From NCBI GenBank assembly GCA_002684895.1, contig NYVZ01000004.1, positions 82,626-88,695 of the forward strand: 6,070 nt of DNA, in the 5' to 3' direction. Of the stretch, positions 1 through 5,758 are shown piece by piece. Position 1 is the first letter of the stretch; each line of letters opens with the position of its first letter. This DNA comes from Pelagibacteraceae bacterium (GTDB lineage: Bacteria > Pseudomonadota > Alphaproteobacteria > Pelagibacterales > Pelagibacteraceae). Below the pieces are notes generated by a model, which saw nothing but the letters and a program-made list of their open reading frames with translations, was not told where the DNA came from and searched no databases. Made by a program: the position numbers and the translations under genes.

Positions 1-812
1 GATGGAGCGACCATATCATATCCATCTGATGTAGCTCCATATCCTGTTAACTCAGCATAAATTTTTGCCCCTCGTGCTTTTGCATGTTCATATTCTTCTA
101 ATACCAAAACACCACCTCCACCAGAAATAACAAATCCATCTCGATTCTTGTCATATGGCCTAGATGCTGATGTAGGTTTGTCATTATACTTTGATGATAA
201 AGCGGTCATAGCGTCAAACATTGCTGTCATCGCAAAATGCACTTCATCACTACCGCCAGCAAATATTATATTTTGCTTACCAAGTTGTATGAGTTCCATT
301 GCATTACCTATACAGTGCCCGCTAGTAGCACATGCAGAACTAATCGTATAATTTGTACCTTTGATTTTAAAAGGAGTTGCCAATGTTGCTGAAGCTGTAC
401 TAGCCATTGTTCTTGGAACTATAAATGGACCCATTTTTTTTGGATTTTTCTCTCTAGTTTTATCTGCAGCTAAAATTACATTTTCAATGGACGGTCCACC
501 GGAACCCATTATCATACCGGTTTTAATATTACTTACCTGATCATTTTTTAATCCTGAGTCTTTAACTGCCTCAGACATTGCAACATAATTGTAGGCTGAA
601 CCAGCACCCATAAATCTCATAACTTTACGATCAATATGTTCTTCAAAATTAATTTTAGGCTTGCCATGTATATGACTTTTTAGGTTATACTCTTTATATT
701 CTTCACTAAAACTAATACCTGAGTTTGAATTGATTAAAGAATTAAAAACTTCATCTTGATTATTACCCAAACATGAAACAATACCAAGACCTGTAACGAC
801 TACTCTTTTCAT
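1..812 (-). CDS. fabB: beta-ketoacyl-ACP synthase I (FabB), C-terminal part outside window
   Basis: This condensing enzyme extends acyl-ACP with malonyl-ACP in cytoplasmic type II fatty acid synthesis. FabB-type enzymes elongate the cis-3-decenoyl-ACP made by FabA and so commit chains to the unsaturated branch. The ATG at 812-810 opens with MKRVVVTGLGIVSCLGNN, the typical thiolase-fold N-terminus. 270 complete codons are visible out of roughly 400 usual for the family. The nucleophile is Cys161 in SSACATSGHCIG; further family motifs are MGSGGPS (about 102-108), the FAGGSDE segment (184-190) and RPYDKNRDGFVISGGGG (218-234). The two catalytic histidines lie beyond the window edge. The start is 3 bases after the fabA stop, so the two are almost certainly co-transcribed and probably translationally coupled. 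FabF is the main alternative, but adjacency to fabA and the SACATS/NRDGFV context favour FabB. Confidence 0.95.
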   Translation of the reverse strand, partial: MKRVVVTGLGIVSCLGNNQDEVFNSLINSNSGISFSEEYKEYNLKSHIHGKPKINFEEHIDRKVMRFMGAGSAYNYVAMSEAVKDSGLKNDQVSNIKTGMIMGSGGPSIENVILAADKTREKNPKKMGPFIVPRTMASTASATLATPFKIKGTNYTISSACATSGHCIGNAMELIQLGKQNIIFAGGSDEVHFAMTAMFDAMTALSSKYNDKPTSASRPYDKNRDGFVISGGGGVLVLEEYEHAKARGAKIYAELTGYGATSDGYDMVAP

Positions 813-815
813 AAT

Positions 816-1322
816 TTAACTTTTAAATAATCCCACTTTTAAATTTTTTGTACTATATATTTTTTTATCATCAATTAAAAGCGTGCCATCAGCCAGGCCT
901 ACAGAAGTTTCACCTTTTTTAATAATTCTTTTCATTTCTATAATATATTTTGCTAGTTTATTATTATTTAAAACTTCGCCAGTAAACTTCACCTCACCCA
1001 CTCCCAAAGCACGTCCTTTGCCCGGATTCCCAATCCAGCCTAAAAAGAAGCCAACTAGTTGCCACATAGCATCTAGACCCAGACATCCAGGCATCACTGG
1101 GTCGGATTTAAAATGACAGTCAAAAAACCATAAATTTTTTTTTATGTCTAATTCTGCTTCGATATAACCTTTATTAAATGCACCTCCATTATCAGTAATT
1201 TTAGTAATACGGTCAAACATAAGCATTGGTGGTGCTGGTAATCTAGCGTTTCCAGGCCCGAACAATTCGCCGTTAGCACAGGTTATCAGTTCATCGAAAT
1301 CAAATGAGTTTTTATTTTTCAT
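816..1322 (-). CDS. fabA: 3-hydroxydecanoyl-ACP dehydratase/isomerase (FabA)
   Basis: FabA dehydrates 3-hydroxydecanoyl-ACP to trans-2-decenoyl-ACP and isomerises it to cis-3-decenoyl-ACP, the branch point of anaerobic-type unsaturated fatty acid synthesis in the cytoplasm. The 168 residues are close to the 172 of E. coli FabA. The hot-dog-fold active site is intact: His70 in FFDCHFKSDPVMPG and Asp84 in GCLGLDAMWQLVGFFLGW, the same numbering as in E. coli. The N-terminal ARLPAPPMLMFDRIT segment and the GKGRALGVGEVKFTGEV strand are also standard. The ATG at 1322-1320 is preceded by a run of nine T and no Shine-Dalgarno-like purines. It is the only gene here with an appreciable gap upstream (55 bases), and fabB follows after 3 bases. 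The family and function are clear. Confidence 0.97.
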   Translation of the reverse strand: MKNKNSFDFDELITCANGELFGPGNARLPAPPMLMFDRITKITDNGGAFNKGYIEAELDIKKNLWFFDCHFKSDPVMPGCLGLDAMWQLVGFFLGWIGNPGKGRALGVGEVKFTGEVLNNNKLAKYIIEMKRIIKKGETSVGLADGTLLIDDKKIYSTKNLKVGLFKS

Positions 1323-1332
1323 TAAAAAAAAA

Positions 1333-1361
1333 GTTATACTTTATGATCTTATTTAATAAAA
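1333..1361 (-). promoter_or_regulatory. possible weak promoter for fabA-fabB
   Basis: The 55-base gap before fabA is the only intergenic space in the window. On the minus strand it holds TATAAC at 1338-1333, five of six matches to a -10 hexamer, and a poor -35 candidate TTTTAT at 1361-1356 with a 17-base spacer. Transcription would then begin only a few bases before the fabA ATG, leaving almost no leader, which fits the lack of a ribosome binding site. In DNA this AT-rich such matches arise easily by chance, so this is a weak call. The alternative is read-through from the upstream operon. Confidence 0.2.
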
Positions 1362-1377
1362 CAAAAATAAAATACTA

Positions 1378-1829
1378 TTACTTCTTTATTCCGTGTTCTT
1401 TTATTCCCCAAAGTCGGTCTTTTTTAATCCAACCACTAATTTTAGAATTTTTAACCTCACACCACATATCATTACATTCTTTTATAATTAATACTTGATG
1501 AATTTCTAATTTTGCTTTTGGCTTAGAATAATGTGTTGGAGATGAAAAAATAATTTCATTATTTTTTGTTGTTACAGTTGTTTTTGTTTTCGATAATTGA
1601 GATACATGTATCCAGCCAGTATCGTTATCGTAATCTTTAGTTTTTCTCCAATTATAATGCTCATCAATAATTACAACTGGTAAATATTTTTTTTCATAGA
1701 CAAATTTAATTGGATAGGTTTTTGATGGTCCTAGCCTTACGTTTACTTTAGGGTTTTTTAAACTTCTAATCTCTGCAGACACAGGGTTTATAACGAAAAA
1801 AAAAAAAATATTATCAGAAATTTATTCAT
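1378..1829 (-). CDS. secreted bacterial SH3-like domain protein, frameshifted in its signal peptide
   Basis: The uninterrupted reading frame covers 1378-1782 and begins MSAEIRSLKNPKVNVRLGPS from a GTG. It carries two SH3-like units. The first, about residues 10-64, has VNVRLGPS, YPIKFVY, LPVVIID, NWRK and GWIHVSQLS; the second, about 70-127, has KAKLEIHQVLII, a CNDMWC pair and GWIKKDRLWGI. This pattern is that of the alphaproteobacterial COG3807/SH3_4 family of periplasmic proteins, whose molecular role is not established. C103 and C108 could form a disulfide. The true start is probably the ATG at 1829-1827, which overlaps the upstream gene's stop by 8 bases and begins a signal peptide. As written, that frame ends after 13 codons at TAA 1790-1788, because the T run holds 13 bases. 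With 14 (or 11) it would read MNKFLIIFFFFFVINPVSA (one F fewer with 11) and then EIRS in frame, with a good cleavage site after VSA. I annotate one gene with a frameshift. Confidence 0.82.
1796..1808 (-). repeat. 13-base homopolymer (poly-A on +, poly-T on the coding strand)
   Basis: Thirteen consecutive A on the + strand sit within the hydrophobic core of the SH3 protein's signal peptide and encode its phenylalanine run. The length is one base short (or two too many) for joining the upstream ATG frame to the mature domain. It is the longest homopolymer I see in the window; the others (for example 10 A at 2078-2087 and 11 T at 2289-2299) lie in intact frames. Confidence 0.95.
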
Positions 1830-2565
1830 AATTTTTACAGTTTTTACTTTCCTTGATTTTAATTTTTCTAAACATTAGATTTTCTAAATTTATTATAAGG
1901 GCCTCATTTTTTAAATTTGATGGAATACCAACTGCATCCTTAATCAGTTCATTAGAAATTATTGTTCCAGCTACACCTGTTACGGTGCCTAGTATCCCAT
2001 CGTCTTGACACCGGGTAGTATTTTGTGGTTCTTTAGGCATAAAACATCTAAGACAAGGCCCACCTTTTGAAAAGTCGAAAAAAAAAACATGAGCATCAAA
2101 TTGACTTACTGAGCCGATGAATAATTTCTTTTTTTGTTTTACACATTCATCGTTTATATTTAATTTTGATGTAAAATTATCAGTTCCATCTATGATATAA
2201 TCATAATCTTTTATAATTTGTTTTAAATTGGTTTTATTAACCTTCGTATTATAAGTTTTAACATTAATTTTTTTATCAATTAGTTGAATTTTTTTTTTTG
2301 TTACTAATATTTTCTTTTTACCAATATCATTGTTATCAAACAAAACTTGCCGGTGAAGATTACTTTTACTAATTTTATCAAAATCAACTAATCCAAATGT
2401 TAGGACACCTGCTCTAGAAAGAAATAGTATTACGGGGGAACCAATACCACCGGCACCAATAACAAGTACTTTTTGTTGTTTTAATTTTATTTGACCCTGA
2501 ATATTAATTTTTTTTAAATTGATTTGGCCTCTGTATCTGTCGATTTGATCATTGGTTAATTTCAT
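1822..2565 (-). CDS. MoeB/ThiF/HesA-family E1-like adenylyltransferase
   Basis: Members of this family use ATP to adenylate the C-terminal glycine of a ubiquitin-like sulfur carrier (MoaD, ThiS or similar) in the cytoplasm. The 247 residues match E. coli MoeB (249). Visible motifs are the N-terminal RYRGQINL; the nucleotide-binding GAGGIGSP at 37-44; VDFDKISKSNLHRQVLF at about 60-76, including the usual D, N and R; DGTDNF at 126-131; the first zinc pair C171/C174 in PCLRCF; and C186 in TRCQDDGILGTVTGVAG, at the place of the ThiF/E1 cysteine. The second zinc pair is incomplete: the tail is NCKNYE, giving C243 but Tyr246 where Cys is expected. The ATG overlaps the dut stop as TAATG and follows a GGGGA ribosome-binding-like stretch. 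No MoaD, ThiS or rhodanese gene is nearby, so the partner is unknown and I give no symbol; annotation pipelines would probably call it moeB. Confidence 0.9.
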   Translation of the reverse strand: MKLTNDQIDRYRGQINLKKINIQGQIKLKQQKVLVIGAGGIGSPVILFLSRAGVLTFGLVDFDKISKSNLHRQVLFDNNDIGKKKILVTKKKIQLIDKKINVKTYNTKVNKTNLKQIIKDYDYIIDGTDNFTSKLNINDECVKQKKKLFIGSVSQFDAHVFFFDFSKGGPCLRCFMPKEPQNTTRCQDDGILGTVTGVAGTIISNELIKDAVGIPSNLKNEALIINLENLMFRKIKIKESKNCKNYE

Positions 2566-3008
2566 TAATTTTTCCCCGTTGATCCAAAACCGGATGTGCC
2601 CCTTAGAGTTTTAGGCAATTCATCTACTATTTCAAAATTTGCTTTGATTATTGGACAAACTACCATTTGAGCAATGCGGTCACCTTTTTTAATAGTAAAA
2701 TTATCTTTTCCTAAATTAATTAAAATTACTTTTATTTCTCCCCTGTAATCTGCATCGATTGTCCCTGGTGTATTTAAAACTGAAATCATATTTTTTGCCG
2801 CTAGCCCAGACCTGGGTCTTATCTGAATCTCAAGACCATCTTCGATTGCAACAGATAGTCCCGTTGGAACCAATATTGTTTTATTCGGTTTTAACATTAA
2901 ATCTTCTCCAATAAATGCCTCAAGATCAAGACCCGATGACCCAGACGTTTTATATGTTGGAATATTTACATCGCTGTAAAGTTTTTTAATTAAGACTTTT
3001 GTTTTCAT
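2565..3008 (-). CDS. dut: deoxyuridine 5'-triphosphate nucleotidohydrolase (dUTPase)
   Basis: Dut hydrolyses dUTP to dUMP and pyrophosphate, keeping uracil out of DNA and supplying dUMP for thymidylate synthesis. It is normally a homotrimer in the cytoplasm. All five trimeric dUTPase motifs are present in the 147 residues: SGLDLEA (25-31), RPRSGLAAK (64-72), GTIDADYRGEIKVILIN (82-98) with catalytic Asp85, GDRIAQMVV (109-117), and the C-terminal RGTSGFGSTG (136-145) that closes over the substrate. The ATG at 3008-3006 lies inside the end of coaBC, giving a 23-base overlap. The next in-frame Met is at residue 38, which would remove motif 1, so the long start is required. The stop shares one base with the next gene's start (TAATG). 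Confidence 0.97.
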   Translation of the reverse strand: MKTKVLIKKLYSDVNIPTYKTSGSSGLDLEAFIGEDLMLKPNKTILVPTGLSVAIEDGLEIQIRPRSGLAAKNMISVLNTPGTIDADYRGEIKVILINLGKDNFTIKKGDRIAQMVVCPIIKANFEIVDELPKTLRGTSGFGSTGKN

Positions 3009-4194
3009 TTACAGAGAACTTTTTTAAGATTTTTTTAACTAAGATTGAGGCAACCTCGGCTTTATCGCGCTTAGTAATTTTTTCTATATCATTGCCTTTT
3101 TGTATTATTGAAACTTCATTATTATGAGAGTTAAATCCTATTGACTTGTCAGATACATCATTCGCAATGATCCAGTCACAATGTTTTTTTCCCAGCTTAT
3201 CTTTTGCAAATTTAATAATATCATTCGTTTCTGCTGCGAAACCAACGACCAATTTAGGTCTTAGTGAGTTATGTGTACTAACAAATTTTAAAATATCCTT
3301 ATTTTCATGTAGTTTAATACTTAATTCATCATTATTTTTTTTTATTTTAAAGTCTTTTTGATTAGTTCTAAAATCTGCAACGGCTGCCGCAAAGATTGCA
3401 ATATCGACAGGTAAATTTTCTTTCACAGCGTCTAACATTTCATTCGCGGTTGTAACTCTTACGATATCTATACCTTGATCAACTTTTATTTTTGAGGGTC
3501 CTAGTATCAGCTTAGTTTGTATACCAGCCTCATTCATTTTTTTGGCAAGCTGATAACCCTGAAGTCCAGAAGATTCATTTGAAATGTATCTCACAGGATC
3601 AATGTACTCTCTTGTCGGCCCTGCTGTTACCAAAGCTTTTAATTTTTTATTTTTGTTAAAATGATTTTTAATTGTAAACTCAATTTCATTAATACTTGCC
3701 ATTCTTCCCTCACCATATTCACCACAAGCTAATTGACCAATTGATGGACCAATTAAAATAAAATTCCGAGACTCCAATTTTGTAACATTTATTTGTGTAG
3801 CTTCATTTTCCCACATTTTTACATTCATTGCAGGTGCTAAAAATATTTTTTTATTTGATGCCAAAATTATTGTATTAATGAAATCATTCGCTGATCCATT
3901 AGCAATATTTTCTATTATATTTGCGGTAGCTGGCGCTATAAGAATTAGATCTGCCCATCTGGATAAAGCGATATGATCCATCTCCGCTTCTTCATTTATA
4001 TCAAATTGATTTCGATAAACTTTATTTTTCGACAGAGATGAGATTGATAACGGTGTCACAAACTCTTCAGCAGTTTTCGTTAATATAGTTTTAACTTCAA
4101 TATTTTGAGAAACAAAACTTCTAATTAAATCCAATATTTTATAAGCGGCAATTCCACCAGTAATAATTAATAAAATTTTTTTTGTCTTTTCCAT
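2986..4194 (-). CDS. coaBC: bifunctional phosphopantothenoylcysteine decarboxylase/synthetase (CoaBC, Dfp)
   Basis: CoaBC joins 4'-phosphopantothenate to cysteine using CTP (CoaB) and decarboxylates the product with FMN (CoaC) to give 4'-phosphopantetheine, a coenzyme A precursor, in the cytoplasm. The 402 residues are full length. The CoaC half (about 1-180) shows TGGIAAYK (12-19), catalytic His74 in MDHIALSRWAD, APAMNVKMW (120-128) and the flap Cys157 in QLACGEYGEGRM. The CoaB half (about 186-390) shows TAGPTREYIDPVRYISN (190-206), FAAAVADFR (268-276) and KIKK (283-286) near the expected catalytic lysine. One departure from the usual pattern is SSGLQG where SSGKMG is typical. The ATG lies 7 bases after the ubiB stop, and the last 23 bases overlap dut. 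As I recall, ubiB-coaBC-dut order is common in alphaproteobacteria. Confidence 0.97.
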   Translation of the reverse strand: MEKTKKILLIITGGIAAYKILDLIRSFVSQNIEVKTILTKTAEEFVTPLSISSLSKNKVYRNQFDINEEAEMDHIALSRWADLILIAPATANIIENIANGSANDFINTIILASNKKIFLAPAMNVKMWENEATQINVTKLESRNFILIGPSIGQLACGEYGEGRMASINEIEFTIKNHFNKNKKLKALVTAGPTREYIDPVRYISNESSGLQGYQLAKKMNEAGIQTKLILGPSKIKVDQGIDIVRVTTANEMLDAVKENLPVDIAIFAAAVADFRTNQKDFKIKKNNDELSIKLHENKDILKFVSTHNSLRPKLVVGFAAETNDIIKFAKDKLGKKHCDWIIANDVSDKSIGFNSHNNEVSIIQKGNDIEKITKRDKAEVASILVKKILKKFSVNENKSLN

Positions 4195-4201
4195 AAATGA
4201 T

Positions 4202-5758
4202 TTAATTAAATATTATTAATAAAGAAATTACTACCAATAAAATAAATATGATAATTTGATTTTGTTGATTTTTAATTTTTAATTTTTCATTTTCAAATTT
4301 TTTTGCGATTTCATTATTACTAGCGACTGTGCCTGCAGCTAGCAATTCTAGAGCTTTGGAAGCCCTATCCATCATGATGGGCAGCTCGGGTAATCTATCT
4401 ATTACTTTAGTTGTGGTTTGAACAACTTGATTAAATTTGGCTTCAGGCCCAACTTCTTTCTTAAGCCATCCCTCTAATATAGGTTTTGAAATTTCCCAGA
4501 TATTTGCATCTTCATCTAACGTCCTGGCAACCCCCTCTACAACAACCATAGTTTTTTGTAGAAGAAGAAGCTGTGGTTGTGTTGCCATATTAAATTGTTC
4601 AGTGATCTCAAACAATTGAGCCAAAAGTCTTCCCGCAGATATATTTTTGATTGACTGACCAAAAATTGGCTCACCGATTGATCTTAAAGCCTGTGAAAAT
4701 GATTCCCTAGATTGATCTTGTGGCACTAAACCCGCAATAAAATGAACATCTGCTACTTTTTCATAATCTCTTTTAATAAAACCATAAAGGATTTCAGCAA
4801 GATATCTTCTATTGTCATTGTCTAATCTTCCCATAATTCCAAAATCTACAGGAATAATATTTCCTTCGTTATCAACAAAAAGATTACCTTGATGCATATC
4901 TCCATGAAAAAAACCATCTCCAACAGCTTGTCTGAGAAAATTTTGAATAATATTTTTCGCCAGCTCTTTTTTATCAATATTTTGTTTATCTATTTGGTCG
5001 ATATCTTTAATACTTATTCCTTTTACCCTTTGGGAGGTTAAAATTCTTTTTGATGTAAAATCCCAATTGATTTCTGGCACCTTAAATTTTGGGTCCGAAA
5101 TAGTATTTTTTTTAAGTTCACTTGCAGCAGATCCTTCAAACCTCAAGTCCATTTCAATTGTAGTAATTTCCTTTAGAAGATGAACAACTTCAATAAGTCT
5201 GAGCCGTCTAGTTTTTGGTAAAATTGACTCTACAATTGAAGCGAATAGCATCAAGGAGTCCAGTTCTTCATTGAATTTTTTTTCAATACCAGGTCTTAAT
5301 ATTTTAACTGCGAATTCCTCATTTTTAATTTTAGCAAAATGGACTTGAGCAATCGAAGCCGCAGCTATAGGTCGAGTAAAATCTTTGATTTGAAGAAATT
5401 TTTCCTCTCCAATTTCTTCCCTAATACTTTTCTCGGCTATAAGCATGTCAAATGGCGGAAGATCATCTTGAAGACTTTGCAATTCTATAGCTAAATCTTT
5501 ACCAACTATATCTGGTCTAGTACCCAAGAATTGCCCAAGCTTGATAAAAGTTGGACCAAGATCCTTTAACGCGTTAGTCAATCTTAAACCAACGCTTTTA
5601 CTATCTAAGCTCTTTTTTTTAAATGAAGAAAACCCAAATATCTTTATAAATACTCTGATAAAAATATTAGGTTTGTAGATTTCTTGAAAATAATCCAATG
5701 TAGATGATTTTGCTAATGCCCTACCTATTTTTAATAGAATAATTAATTTTTTAATCAT
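4202..5758 (-). CDS. ubiB: ubiquinone biosynthesis protein kinase-like UbiB (ABC1/ADCK family)
   Basis: UbiB is an atypical kinase-fold ATPase required for ubiquinone synthesis, thought to help extract or present membrane-bound intermediates to the Ubi enzymes; its exact reaction is unsettled. The 518 residues compare with 546 in E. coli. Family marks are the KxGQ motif as KLGQ (73-76) in GPTFIKLGQFLGTRPDI, the alanine-rich loop AAASIAQVH (132-140) replacing a glycine-rich loop, Lys152 in FAVKILRPGI, the ExD motif as EMD (202-204), the catalytic-loop equivalent HGDMHQGNLF (285-294, Asp287 and Asn292) and DFG (305-307). A C-terminal hydrophobic stretch at 502-517 is a probable membrane anchor. 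The ATG overlaps the end of ubiE by 8 bases, consistent with a ubiE-ubiB operon. Confidence 0.97.
   Translation of the reverse strand: MIKKLIILLKIGRALAKSSTLDYFQEIYKPNIFIRVFIKIFGFSSFKKKSLDSKSVGLRLTNALKDLGPTFIKLGQFLGTRPDIVGKDLAIELQSLQDDLPPFDMLIAEKSIREEIGEEKFLQIKDFTRPIAAASIAQVHFAKIKNEEFAVKILRPGIEKKFNEELDSLMLFASIVESILPKTRRLRLIEVVHLLKEITTIEMDLRFEGSAASELKKNTISDPKFKVPEINWDFTSKRILTSQRVKGISIKDIDQIDKQNIDKKELAKNIIQNFLRQAVGDGFFHGDMHQGNLFVDNEGNIIPVDFGIMGRLDNDNRRYLAEILYGFIKRDYEKVADVHFIAGLVPQDQSRESFSQALRSIGEPIFGQSIKNISAGRLLAQLFEITEQFNMATQPQLLLLQKTMVVVEGVARTLDEDANIWEISKPILEGWLKKEVGPEAKFNQVVQTTTKVIDRLPELPIMMDRASKALELLAAGTVASNNEIAKKFENEKLKIKNQQNQIIIFILLVVISLLIIFN

Noticed and set aside
148..351. Open frame on the + strand inside fabB
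   Set aside because: It is antisense to the well-supported FabB frame, including its active-site region, and the peptide has no recognisable domain.
883..1116. Open frame on the + strand inside fabA
   Set aside because: It lies opposite the FabA active-site codons and its composition is that of a reverse-complement shadow.
1349..1359. Palindrome as an Irr or Fur operator for fabA
   Set aside because: It does not resemble the iron-regulator motifs I know, and an 11-base AT-only palindrome is expected by chance here; it is kept only as a remark in the fabA upstream finding.
1378..1400. Rho-independent terminator after the SH3 gene
   Set aside because: No GC-bearing stem precedes the T-rich stretch after the stop codon, so nothing separates this gene from fabA by a visible terminator.
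1304..1498. Open frame on the + strand spanning the fabA upstream gap and the SH3 gene end
   Set aside because: It is mostly antisense to the conserved SH3 C-terminus, is low complexity, and shows no domain or ribosome binding site.
2078..2087. Run of ten A in the E1-like gene as a possible frameshift
   Set aside because: The protein reads HVFFFDFSKGG through it with family motifs intact on both sides, so the frame is correct.
3146..3361. Open frame on the + strand inside coaBC
   Set aside because: It is antisense to conserved CoaB sequence and has no independent support.
4267..4292. Short tandem-like TTTTTAAT repeats
   Set aside because: They encode the Lys/Asn-rich linker before the UbiB anchor and are explained by low-complexity codons in AT-rich DNA.
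4437..4619. Open frame on the + strand inside ubiB
   Set aside because: It is antisense to the UbiB C-terminal region and looks like a compositional shadow.
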